A stretch of DNA of 64,000 bases. Source: Streptomyces sp. NBC_00094. GTDB lineage: Bacteria; Actinomycetota; Actinomycetes; Streptomycetales; Streptomycetaceae. The notes beneath the pieces were generated by a model. It saw only the letters and a program-made list of their open reading frames with translations, was not told where the DNA came from and did no database searches. Below, in pieces: positions 8,427-15,916 of the stretch. The stretch covers positions 6,143,501 to 6,207,500 of the forward strand of contig NZ_JAPEMB010000001.1 in the NCBI RefSeq assembly GCF_026343125.1, in the 5' to 3' direction. The position numbers and the translations under genes were made by a program. Positions within the stretch are counted from its first letter, which is position 1. The number at the start of each line of letters is the position of its first letter.

Positions 8427-8448
8427 CGAAGAAGGAAGGTCCCCCTCC

Positions 8449-9135
8449 ATGACCCGGGTCCTCGTGGTCGACGACGAGCCACAGATCGTCCGCGCCCTGG
8501 TGATCAACCTCAAGGCGCGGAAGTACGAGGTCGACGCCGCACCCGACGGTGCCACCGCCCTCCGGCTGGCCGCCGAGCGCCACCCCGACGTCGTCGTCCT
8601 CGACCTCGGGCTTCCCGACATGGACGGCGTCGAGGTCATCAAGGGCCTGCGCGGCTGGACGAGGGTGCCCATCCTGGTGCTCTCCGCCCGCCAGACCTCC
8701 GACGAGAAGGTCGAGGCGCTCGACGCGGGCGCCGACGACTACGTCACCAAGCCCTTCGGCATGGACGAGCTCCTCGCACGGCTGCGCGCGGCCGTGCGCC
8801 GCGCCGAGCCGGTCGGCGGCGCCGAGGACGGGGTCGTGGTCGTCGAGACCGAGGGCTTCACGGTCGACCTGGCGGCGAAGAAGGTCCACCGCGACGGCCG
8901 GGACGTCCGGCTCACCCCCACCGAGTGGCACCTCCTGGAGGTCCTCGTCCGCAACGGCGGGCGGCTGGTCAGCCAGAAGCAGCTGCTCCAGGAGGTCTGG
9001 GGCCCCTCGTACGGAACGGAGACGAACTACCTCCGGGTGTACATGGCGCAGCTGCGGCGGAAGCTGGAGGCCGACCCCTCGCACCCCCGCCACTTCGTCA
9101 CCGAACCGGGCATGGGCTACCGCTTCGAACGGTGA
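8449..9135 (+). CDS. kdpE: KdpE response regulator
   Basis: A 228-residue OmpR/PhoB-family regulator. The receiver domain has acidic pair D8/D9, phospho-acceptor D52 in VVVLDLGLPDMDG, and K101 in YVTKPFG. The winged-helix domain (about 132-226) has LTPTEWHLLEVLV and the recognition region TNYLRVYMAQLRRKL. It is the partner of KdpD immediately upstream. ATG 8449 is preceded by GAAGGAAGG 10 bases upstream. Target promoters cannot be read here; the downstream potassium-related genes are plausible candidates. Confidence 0.96.
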   Translation: MTRVLVVDDEPQIVRALVINLKARKYEVDAAPDGATALRLAAERHPDVVVLDLGLPDMDGVEVIKGLRGWTRVPILVLSARQTSDEKVEALDAGADDYVTKPFGMDELLARLRAAVRRAEPVGGAEDGVVVVETEGFTVDLAAKKVHRDGRDVRLTPTEWHLLEVLVRNGGRLVSQKQLLQEVWGPSYGTETNYLRVYMAQLRRKLEADPSHPRHFVTEPGMGYRFER

Positions 9136-9193
9136 AACGAATGCCGTACGGAAGGCCGGTCCTGGTGGCAGTGGAGGCCGGTACGCTTTCTGT

Positions 9194-9592
9194 ATGAGTG
9201 CTGCACCGCGTACAGAGAAGTCGGCCGGACGGTTCCGCCGGATGCTCGACCGGCTCTCCTCCACCCCGGAGGACCTGGAGTCGGAGGAGCTCCAGGAGGA
9301 CGCCGAGGCGACGGGGTGCACGCGCATCTGTGACTGCTCCGACCGCCAGATAGTCAAGGTGACTGGTACCTTGCGCACGGTCACGCTGCGTCCCCGCGCC
9401 GGTGTGCCCGCGCTGGAGGCCGAGCTCTTCGACGGCACGGCGCCGCTGGACGTCGTCTGGCTCGGCCGCCGCTCCATCGTGGGCATCGAGCCGGGCCGCA
9501 AGCTGATCGCCTCCGGCCGGATCTCCATGAGCCACGGCCGGCGGGTCCTCTTCAACCCCAAATACGAGCTCCGACCGCTCGGACAGGAGTAG
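9194..9592 (+). CDS. OB-fold nucleic-acid-binding protein
   Basis: A 132-residue protein with an N-terminal helical part (residues 1-45, including CTRICDC) and an OB-fold core: VTGTLRTVTLRP, LEAELFDGTAPLDVVWLGRR, LIASGRISMSHGRRVLFNPKYEL. It corresponds to the actinobacterial OB-fold protein found between dut and the TrkA genes in mycobacteria. It probably binds single-stranded nucleic acid, by fold only. It is followed three bases later by the DUF3159 gene, so the two form an operon. Confidence 0.88.
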   Translation: MSAAPRTEKSAGRFRRMLDRLSSTPEDLESEELQEDAEATGCTRICDCSDRQIVKVTGTLRTVTLRPRAGVPALEAELFDGTAPLDVVWLGRRSIVGIEPGRKLIASGRISMSHGRRVLFNPKYELRPLGQE

Positions 9593-9595
9593 CCG

Positions 9596-10342
9596 GTGAC
9601 GTCGCTCGACAAGCCGACCACGGATCAGGACGCCCAGGCCCCGCAGGACGCCCAGGCTTCGAAGGAGGTCACCGAGGCCGCGCTGTTCGAGGCGTTCGGC
9701 GGACTGCGGGGCATGATCGAGACGGTCGTGCCCGGCCTGCTCTTCGTCACGATCTTCACGATCAACAAGGACCTGCACGTCTCGGCGATCGCCGCACTCG
9801 CCGTCTCGCTGGCACTCGTCGCCGTCCGGCTGGTCCGCCGTGACACCGTCAAGCACGCCTTCAGCGGCGTCTTCGGTGTCGCCTTCGGCGTCGTCTTCGC
9901 GATGATGACCGGCAATGCCAAGGACTTCTACCTGCCGGGGATGCTGTACACCCTGGGCCTCGCCCTGGCGTACCTCCTCACCACGGCCGCGGGCGTCCCG
10001 CTGATCGGCCTGATCCTCGGCCCGGTCTTCAAGGAGAACCTCTCCTGGCGCACCCGCAACCCGGGCCGCAAGAAGGCGTACGCGAAGGCCAGCCTGGCCT
10101 GGGGCCTGATCCTGCTCGGCAAGTGCGCGATCCTCTTCCCGATGTACTGGTGGGCCGACACGACCAAGTTCGGCTGGGTCCTGGTCGCCCTGAAGATCCC
10201 GCCGTTCCTGCTCGCGGTCTACCTCACGTGGGTGTTCCTCGCGAAGGCGCCGCCGCCGATCGACGTCTTCGCCGAGATGGAGGCCGAGGAGCGCGCCGAG
10301 AAGGCCCGCAAGGAGGCCGCCAAGGGGCAGCAGGGGGCCTGA
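9596..10342 (+). CDS. DUF3159 polytopic membrane protein
   Basis: A 248-residue inner-membrane protein starting at GTG 9596, three bases after the OB-fold gene's stop. After a 25-residue Gln/Ala-rich start, the motif FEAFGGLRGMIETVVPGLLF begins a set of about six membrane segments, with the conserved loop PVFKENLSWRTRNPGRK in the middle. The C-terminus is charged (MEAEERAEKARKEAAKGQQ) and cytoplasmic. This is the DUF3159 family; its position next to TrkA genes suggests, without proof, a role in ion transport. Confidence 0.9.
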   Translation: MTSLDKPTTDQDAQAPQDAQASKEVTEAALFEAFGGLRGMIETVVPGLLFVTIFTINKDLHVSAIAALAVSLALVAVRLVRRDTVKHAFSGVFGVAFGVVFAMMTGNAKDFYLPGMLYTLGLALAYLLTTAAGVPLIGLILGPVFKENLSWRTRNPGRKKAYAKASLAWGLILLGKCAILFPMYWWADTTKFGWVLVALKIPPFLLAVYLTWVFLAKAPPPIDVFAEMEAEERAEKARKEAAKGQQGA

Positions 10343-10366
10343 GCGGCAACCCCCGTACGTCCGTGT

Positions 10367-10416
10367 CACGGGGAAGGGCCCGGAACCTGTCACCAGGTTC
10401 CGGGCCCTTCCCCGTG
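10367..10416. terminator. Bidirectional terminator hairpin
   Basis: A perfect 23-bp inverted repeat (10367-10389 with 10394-10416) with the four-base loop TCAC lies between the convergent DUF3159 gene and the TrkA operon. Its size and position make it the strongest terminator in the window, able to act on both strands. Confidence 0.93.
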
Positions 10417-10463
10417 CACAGCGCCCTCCGGTCCGTCAGGACGCGGTAGGGCAGGACTCCGTC

Positions 10464-10531
10464 GGTCCGGGCTCGAGCGGCCCCGGCTCTGTAGGTCCGG
10501 GCTCGGTCGGCCCCGGCTCGGTCGGCCCGGG
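10464..10531. repeat. 15-bp tandem repeats behind the TrkA gene
   Basis: Units of 15 bp (GGTCCGGGCTCGAGC and GGCCCCGGCTCTGTA types) alternate as two near-identical 30-bp blocks at 10464-10493 and 10494-10523, plus a partial unit. On the minus strand one frame reads as repeated Pro-Gly-Pro-Thr-Glu, so this looks like former or frameshifted coding sequence, not a random GC tract. Confidence 0.8.
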
Positions 10532-10532
10532 G

Positions 10533-11210
10533 TCAGGACTCGGAGGGGTCGCGGCGGACCTGCAGCAGGTCCTCCAGCTGCTCCTCGCGAGCCTGCGCGG
10601 CCACGAACAGCAGCTCGTCGCCGGCCTCCAGGGTCTCCTCGGGGCTCGGCGTCAGCACCCGCGAACCGCGGATGATCGTCACCAGCGAGGTGTCCTGGGG
10701 CCAGGCCACGTCCCCGACCGACGTACCGGCGAGCGCCGACTCCGGCGGGAGCGTCAGCTCGACCAGGTTCGCGTCGCCGTGGCTGAAGCGGAGCAGCCGG
10801 ACCAGGTCGCCGACGCTCACCGCCTCCTCGACCAGGGCCGACATGAGGCGAGGCGTCGAGACGGCGACGTCCACACCCCAGGCCTCGTTGAACAGCCACT
10901 CGTTCTTCGGGTTGTTCACCCGGGCGACGACGCGCGGCACGCCGTACTCGGTCTTGGCGAGCAGCGAGACGACCAGGTTCACCTTGTCGTCACCGGTCGC
11001 CGCGATCACCACGTTGCAGCGCTGGAGCGCCGCCTCGTCGAGGGACGTGATCTCGCAGGCGTCGGCGAGCAGCCACTCCGCCTGCGGCACCCGCTCCACC
11101 GAGATGGCGGTCGGCGCCTTGTCGACCAGCAGGACCTCGTGCCCGTTCTCCAGGAGCTCGCCCGCGATGGAACGGCCCACCGCACCCGCGCCCGCAATAG
11201 CGACACGCAT
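10533..11210 (-). CDS. TrkA-family potassium uptake regulatory protein (second gene of pair)
   Basis: A 225-residue cytoplasmic TrkA protein: a Rossmann RCK-N domain with GAGAVGRSIA (7-16) and acidic D30 closing strand 2, then a TrkA-C domain (about 140-215) with motifs LAGTSVGDV and LEAGDELLFVA. It gates a K+ channel or transporter according to bound nucleotide. It corresponds to one half of the mycobacterial CeoB/CeoC pair. Its ATG overlaps the stop of the upstream trkA-like gene by one base (TGATG). Just past its stop, a one-base frame change would open a 32-codon tail of PGPTE repeats; see findings. Confidence 0.93.
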   Translation of the reverse strand: MRVAIAGAGAVGRSIAGELLENGHEVLLVDKAPTAISVERVPQAEWLLADACEITSLDEAALQRCNVVIAATGDDKVNLVVSLLAKTEYGVPRVVARVNNPKNEWLFNEAWGVDVAVSTPRLMSALVEEAVSVGDLVRLLRFSHGDANLVELTLPPESALAGTSVGDVAWPQDTSLVTIIRGSRVLTPSPEETLEAGDELLFVAAQAREEQLEDLLQVRRDPSES

Positions 11211-11878
11211 CAGTGACCGCCCTCCTCAGGACCCTCGGCGAAGGCCTCCTCGACCTTCGCGATCTCGTCCGTACGCATCATCACGTGCACCAGGTCACCC
11301 TCCTGGAGCACCGTCTGGGAGGTGGGCAGAATCGCCTCGCCCAGTCGGGTGAGGAAAGCGACACGGACACCGGTCTCCTCCTGGAGCCGGCTCACCTTGT
11401 GACCGATCCAGGCAGGGGAGGTGTGCACCTCCGCGAGCTGCACGCCACCGCTCGGGTCGCGCCACAGGGGCTCCGCGCCGGAGGGCAGCAGCCGCCGCAG
11501 CATCTGGTCGGCGGTCCAGCGGACCGTCGCGACCGTCGGGATCCCGAGGCGCTGGTAGACCTCGGCTCGGCGCGGGTCGTAGATCCGGGCCGCCACGTTC
11601 TCGATGCCGAACATCTCGCGTGCGACCCGCGCGGCGATGATGTTGGAGTTGTCACCGCTGCTCACCGCGGCGAAGGCCCCGGCGTCCTCGATCCCGGCCT
11701 CGCGCAGGGTGTCCTGGTCGAAGCCCACGCCCGTGACGCGGCGTCCGCCGAAACCGGACCCCAGACGACGGAAAGCCGTCGGGTCCTGGTCGATGACCGC
11801 GACGGTGTGCCCCTGCTGTTCGAGGGTCTGCGCGAGAGCGGCTCCCACTCGCCCGCAGCCCATGATGACGATGTGCAC
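11210..11878 (-). CDS. TrkA-family potassium uptake regulatory protein (first gene of pair)
   Basis: A 222-residue TrkA protein: GCGRVGAALA (7-16) dinucleotide loop, VIDQDP after strand 2, and a TrkA-C domain with VSRLQEETGVRVAFLTR and LQEGDLVHVMM. It is the promoter-proximal gene of a two-gene operon with the other TrkA protein, suggesting a heteromeric gating ring. It is transcribed divergently from the APC permease across a 234-bp gap, so the three genes probably serve one transport system, as the CeoBC-APC neighbourhood in mycobacteria also suggests. Confidence 0.94.
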   Translation of the reverse strand: MHIVIMGCGRVGAALAQTLEQQGHTVAVIDQDPTAFRRLGSGFGGRRVTGVGFDQDTLREAGIEDAGAFAAVSSGDNSNIIAARVAREMFGIENVAARIYDPRRAEVYQRLGIPTVATVRWTADQMLRRLLPSGAEPLWRDPSGGVQLAEVHTSPAWIGHKVSRLQEETGVRVAFLTRLGEAILPTSQTVLQEGDLVHVMMRTDEIAKVEEAFAEGPEEGGH

Positions 11879-12099
11879 GTCCCCTTACCCCGCACTCCTG
11901 ATCGCCCTGCTGACCTGCGAAAACAACCTGCTCACAACTTTCCTCGCCCGATCGGCCCGGGCCGCGGCGGGCAACGCCCTGCCGGGTTGCCCGGTCCGAG
12001 CTTATGCGGCAACGCTGGCGGGGACCGCATCCGAGGTGGTACTCAGGGAGATTCGGTGCGGATCGGGGGTGCCGGTGCGCATGGCGGATTTCGAACGCT

Positions 12100-12105
12100 T
12101 ACGAT
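12100..12105 (+). promoter_or_regulatory. Probable -10 box giving a leaderless APC permease mRNA
   Basis: TACGAT lies 7 bases before the GTG at 12113. No Shine-Dalgarno sequence precedes that GTG, so transcription probably starts at or next to the start codon. No clear -35 box is visible at the expected spacing. Confidence 0.4.
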
Positions 12106-12112
12106 CCTCTCC

Positions 12113-14164
12113 GTGTCCAAACTGACCGACGTGCCCAAACGGATCCTGATCGGGCGGGCCCTGCGCAGCGACAAGCTCGGGGAAACCCTCCTCCCGAAGC
12201 GCATCGCCCTCCCCGTCTTCGCCTCCGACCCGCTGTCCTCGGTGGCGTACGCGCCCGGCGAGGTGCTGCTGGTCCTCTCCGTCGCAGGCCTGTCGGCCTA
12301 CCACTTCAGCCCCTGGATCGCGCTCGCGGTCGTCGTCCTGATGTTCACGGTCGTCGCCTCGTACCGCCAGAACGTGCACGCGTACCCGAGCGGCGGTGGC
12401 GACTACGAGGTCGCCAACACCAACCTCGGGCCGAAGGCCGGACTCACCGTGGCGAGCGCCCTGCTCGTCGACTACGTCCTGACCGTCGCCGTCTCCATCT
12501 CCTCGGGCATCGAGAACCTCGGCTCCGCGGTCCCCTTCGTCGTCGAGCACAAGGTGGCCTGCGCGGTCGCCGTCATCATCCTGCTCACGCTGATGAACCT
12601 GCGCGGAGTGAAGGAGTCGGGCAGCCTCTTCGCCATCCCGACGTACGTCTTCGTCGCCGGCGTCTTCATCATGATCGCCTGGGGCGCGTACAAGGGGATC
12701 GTCCTCGACGAGACCATGAAGGCCCCCACCGCCGACTTCGAGATCAAGCCCGAGCACCAGGGTCTGGCCGGCTTCGCGCTGGTCTTCCTGCTGCTCCGCG
12801 CCTTCTCCTCCGGCTGTGCCGCGCTCACCGGCGTCGAGGCCATCTCCAACGGCGTCCCCGCCTTCCGCAAGCCGAAGTCGAAGAACGCCGCCACCACGCT
12901 CGCCCTCATGGGCGGCCTGGCCGTCACCATGTTCTGCGGCATCATCTTCCTGGCCATGGCCACCGACGTACGGATGGCCGAGAAGCCCGCCGAGGACCTG
13001 CTGCTCAACGGCGAGCCGGTCGGCGCGGGCTACGTCCAGGACCCGGTCATCTCGCAGGTCGCGGCCGCCGTCTTCGGCGACGGAACGTTCTTCTTCATCG
13101 TCCTCGCCGCCGCCACCGCGCTCGTCCTCTTCCTCGCCGCGAACACCGCGTACAACGGCTTCCCGCTCCTCGGCTCGATCCTCGCCCAGGACCGGTACCT
13201 GCCGCGCCAGCTGCACACCCGCGGAGACCGCCTCACCTTCTCCAACGGCATCGTGCTCCTCGCCGGCGCCGCGGCCCTCCTCGTCTGGGTCTACGGGGCC
13301 GACTCGACCAAGCTGATCCAGCTCTACATCGTCGGCGTCTTCGTCTCCTTCACCCTCAGCCAGATCGGCATGGTCCGGCACTGGAACCGGCACCTGAGGG
13401 GCGAGCGGGACCAGGCCAAGCGCCGCCACATGATCCGCTCCCGCGCGATCAACACGTTCGGCGCCTTCTTCACCGGCCTCGTCCTCGTCGTCGTCCTCGC
13501 GACGAAGTTCACCCACGGCGCCTGGGTCGCCCTGCTCGGCATGGTGATCTTCTACGGCACGATGAGCGCGATCCGTCGGCACTACGACTCCGTCTCCGCG
13601 GAGATCGCCGCCGCCGAGGAACGTCCCGACGAGTACGTGCGCCCCTCCCGGGTCCGCTCCATCGTCCTCGTCTCCAAGCTCCACAAGCCCACCCTCCGCG
13701 CCCTGGCCTACGCCAAGCTCATGCACGCGAACGAGCTGGAGGCGCTGACCGTCAACGTCGACCCGGTCGAGACGAAGGCGCTCAGGGAGGAGTGGGAGCG
13801 GCGCGGCATCAACGTCCCGCTCAAGATCCTCGACTCGCCGTACCGCGAGATCACCCGCCCGGTGATCGAGTACGTCAAGAACATCCGCCGCGAGAGCCCG
13901 CGCGAAGCCGTCTCCGTCTACATCCCCGAGTACGTCGTCGGCCACTGGTACGAGCACCTGCTGCACAACCAGAGCGCCCTGCGACTCAAGGGCAGGCTCC
14001 TCTTCACCCCGGGCGTCATGGTGACCTCCGTCCCGTACCAGCTCCAGTCCTCCGAGGCCGCGAAGAAGCGGGCCCGGAAGCGCCAGGACTGGAACGCGCC
14101 GGGATCGGTCCGCCGAGGCCCCGTCGAGAAGCGCCCGAAGGAACCGACCGCAAAGAACAACTAG
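12113..14164 (+). CDS. APC-superfamily permease (probable K+ or amino-acid transporter)
   Basis: A 683-residue membrane protein with about twelve hydrophobic segments (residues 35-500) and a roughly 180-residue soluble C-terminal domain. The N-terminal motif LPVFASDPLSSVAYAPGE followed by GGGDYEVANTNLG is typical of the APC subgroup that also contains KimA-like K+ importers. The substrate is not fixed by sequence, but the divergent TrkA pair favours potassium. GTG 12113 is the first start after the intergenic region; the open frame extends upstream without homology. A hairpin follows the stop. Confidence 0.9.
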   Translation: MSKLTDVPKRILIGRALRSDKLGETLLPKRIALPVFASDPLSSVAYAPGEVLLVLSVAGLSAYHFSPWIALAVVVLMFTVVASYRQNVHAYPSGGGDYEVANTNLGPKAGLTVASALLVDYVLTVAVSISSGIENLGSAVPFVVEHKVACAVAVIILLTLMNLRGVKESGSLFAIPTYVFVAGVFIMIAWGAYKGIVLDETMKAPTADFEIKPEHQGLAGFALVFLLLRAFSSGCAALTGVEAISNGVPAFRKPKSKNAATTLALMGGLAVTMFCGIIFLAMATDVRMAEKPAEDLLLNGEPVGAGYVQDPVISQVAAAVFGDGTFFFIVLAAATALVLFLAANTAYNGFPLLGSILAQDRYLPRQLHTRGDRLTFSNGIVLLAGAAALLVWVYGADSTKLIQLYIVGVFVSFTLSQIGMVRHWNRHLRGERDQAKRRHMIRSRAINTFGAFFTGLVLVVVLATKFTHGAWVALLGMVIFYGTMSAIRRHYDSVSAEIAAAEERPDEYVRPSRVRSIVLVSKLHKPTLRALAYAKLMHANELEALTVNVDPVETKALREEWERRGINVPLKILDSPYREITRPVIEYVKNIRRESPREAVSVYIPEYVVGHWYEHLLHNQSALRLKGRLLFTPGVMVTSVPYQLQSSEAAKKRARKRQDWNAPGSVRRGPVEKRPKEPTAKNN

Positions 14165-14168
14165 ACTG

Positions 14169-14196
14169 GTGGGCTGCCGTCCGAACGGCAGCCCAC
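14169..14196 (+). terminator. Hairpin after the APC permease gene
   Basis: A perfect 12-bp stem (14169-14180 with 14185-14196) with loop CCGA begins five bases after the permease stop. It separates the permease from the RNA methyltransferase gene 40 bases on. Confidence 0.85.
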
Positions 14197-14235
14197 GGTC
14201 ACTTCCCCGTACCTCCCCCTTGGAGTCTCCCCGCC

Positions 14236-15564
14236 ATGCAGAACACCCCTGTTTCGTCGTTGGTCGGGGAAGAGTACGAGGTCGAGGTCGGCCCGGTGGC
14301 CCACGGCGGCCACTGCATCGCCCGCACCGAGGCGGGCCGCGTCCTCTTCGTCCGGCACGCGCTGCCCGGCGAGAAGGTCGTCGCCCGCGTCACCGAGGGC
14401 GAGGAGACCTCCCGCTTCCTGCGCGCCGACGCGATCACGATCCTCGAGCCCTCCAAGGACCGCGTCGAGGCTCCCTGCCCCTTCGCCGGCCCCGGCAAGT
14501 GCGGCGGCTGCGACTGGCAGCACGCCAAGCCCGGCGCCCAGCGCCGCCTCAAGGGCGAGGTCATCGCCGAGCAGCTCCAGCGGCTCGCCGGCCTCACCCC
14601 GGAGGAGGCCGGCTGGGACGGCACCGTCATGCCGGCCGAGGGCGACAAGCTGCCGCCGGGCGAGGTCCCGCAGTGGCGCACCCGTGTCCAGTACGCGGTC
14701 GACGCCGAAGGCCACGCGGGTCTGCGCAAGCACCGCTCGCACGAGGTCGAGATCATCGACCACTGCATGATCGCCGCCCAGGGCGTCTCCGAACTCGGCA
14801 TCGAGAAGCGCACCTGGGAAGGTATGGCCTCCGTCGAGGCCATCGCGGCCTCGGGCTCCGGCGACCGCCAGGTGATCCTGACCCCGCGCCCCGGCGCCCG
14901 CCTCCCCCTGGTCGAACTGGACAAGCCGGTCTCCGTCCTCCGCGTCGACGAGAAGGACGGCGGAGTCCACCGCGTCCACGGCCGCGCCTTCGTCCGCGAG
15001 CGGGCCGACGAACGCACCTACCGCGTCGGCAACGGCGGCTTCTGGCAGGTCCACCCGCAGGCCGCCCAGACCCTCATGCTCGCCGTCATGCAGGGCCTCA
15101 CCCCCCGCAAGGGCGACACCGCCCTCGACCTCTACTGCGGCGTCGGCCTCTTCGCGGGCGCCATCGCCGACCGCGTCGGCGAGCGGGGCGCGGTGCTCGG
15201 CATCGAGTCCGGCAAGCGCGCCGTCGAGGACGCCCGCCACAACCTGGCCGGGTTCCCGCGCGTCCGCATCGAGCAGGGCAAGGTCGAGTCGGTCCTCCCG
15301 CGCACGGGCATCACCGACGTCGACCTCATCGTCCTGGACCCGCCCCGCGCCGGCGCCGGCAAGCAGACCGTCCACCACCTGGCCGGCCTCGGCGCCCGCC
15401 GCATCGCCTACGTCGCCTGCGACCCGGCGGCCCTGGCCCGCGACATCTCCTACTTCGCCGACCGCGGCTACCGCGTCCGCACCCTCCGCGCGTTCGACCT
15501 GTTCCCGATGACGCACCACGTGGAGTGCGTGGCGATCCTGGAGCCGGTGAAGAAGGACGCCTGA
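14236..15564 (+). CDS. TrmA/RumA-type RNA 5-methyluridine methyltransferase
   Basis: A 442-residue class I SAM-dependent enzyme. The N-terminal TRAM domain (about 9-70) binds RNA. An Fe-S cluster is expected on C81, C89, C92 and C177. The SAM site is DLYCGVGLFAG (from 298). LDPPRAG is the substrate motif, C395 in VACDPAALARD is the nucleophile and E430 in HHVECV is the general base. It methylates C5 of a uridine in tRNA or rRNA; which one is not readable. It is the last gene of the conserved block; in mycobacteria a homologue also lies beside the APC gene. Confidence 0.93.
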   Translation: MQNTPVSSLVGEEYEVEVGPVAHGGHCIARTEAGRVLFVRHALPGEKVVARVTEGEETSRFLRADAITILEPSKDRVEAPCPFAGPGKCGGCDWQHAKPGAQRRLKGEVIAEQLQRLAGLTPEEAGWDGTVMPAEGDKLPPGEVPQWRTRVQYAVDAEGHAGLRKHRSHEVEIIDHCMIAAQGVSELGIEKRTWEGMASVEAIAASGSGDRQVILTPRPGARLPLVELDKPVSVLRVDEKDGGVHRVHGRAFVRERADERTYRVGNGGFWQVHPQAAQTLMLAVMQGLTPRKGDTALDLYCGVGLFAGAIADRVGERGAVLGIESGKRAVEDARHNLAGFPRVRIEQGKVESVLPRTGITDVDLIVLDPPRAGAGKQTVHHLAGLGARRIAYVACDPAALARDISYFADRGYRVRTLRAFDLFPMTHHVECVAILEPVKKDA

Positions 15565-15916
15565 TCTGCGGTTTTGTGGGTGTGCTTTTTGCGCGCTGTG
15601 GGCGATATCTTGACGCTGAGGTGACGCTCGTGACGCCCATTTGACGCTCGTTCTGATGGGGTGTCAGGCGATCGTCGGGGAGGGCCGGGCCGCGGCGCGT
15701 ACCGATGAACAGACGCGCTGCGGCGAAAGCGATGGAGCACGGCGAGCGAAGCTCGTCGGCTCCGTTTCGCTCTTGTGCGATCGATGAGGAAGCGTTGCCG
15801 ACCATCGCCTGAGAAGGCAGTGCTAATCGCCTCGACGCGCGGCTAATATCCAGCTTCAGTACCGGCATGCGTCCGGCCGCTGGCCTGCTGCACGTCTTAA
15901 GGAGATCGGAAGCCCG
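15565..15916. other. Intergenic region with TGACGCT direct repeats
   Basis: No gene is visible in these 352 bases. TGACGCT occurs at 15611, 15622 and 15642, and TGACGCC at 15631, with start-to-start spacings of 11, 9 and 11 bases. That spacing puts the copies roughly on one helix face, as for an operator array. Base composition drops below the neighbourhood here, marking the change from conserved chromosome to accessory DNA. AAGGAGAT at the end is the ribosome site of the kinase gene. Confidence 0.5.

Noticed and set aside
5693..9621. Very long open frames on the minus strand opposite kdpD/kdpE (over 900 and 1000 codons)
   Set aside because: They mirror the GC-rich third positions of real plus-strand genes with intact motifs, and show only low-complexity Arg/Ala/Gly sequence.
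12002..13966. 650-codon frame antisense to the APC permease
   Set aside because: Composition is Asp/Gly/Glu-rich without any domain; the permease frame has clear membrane segments and motifs.
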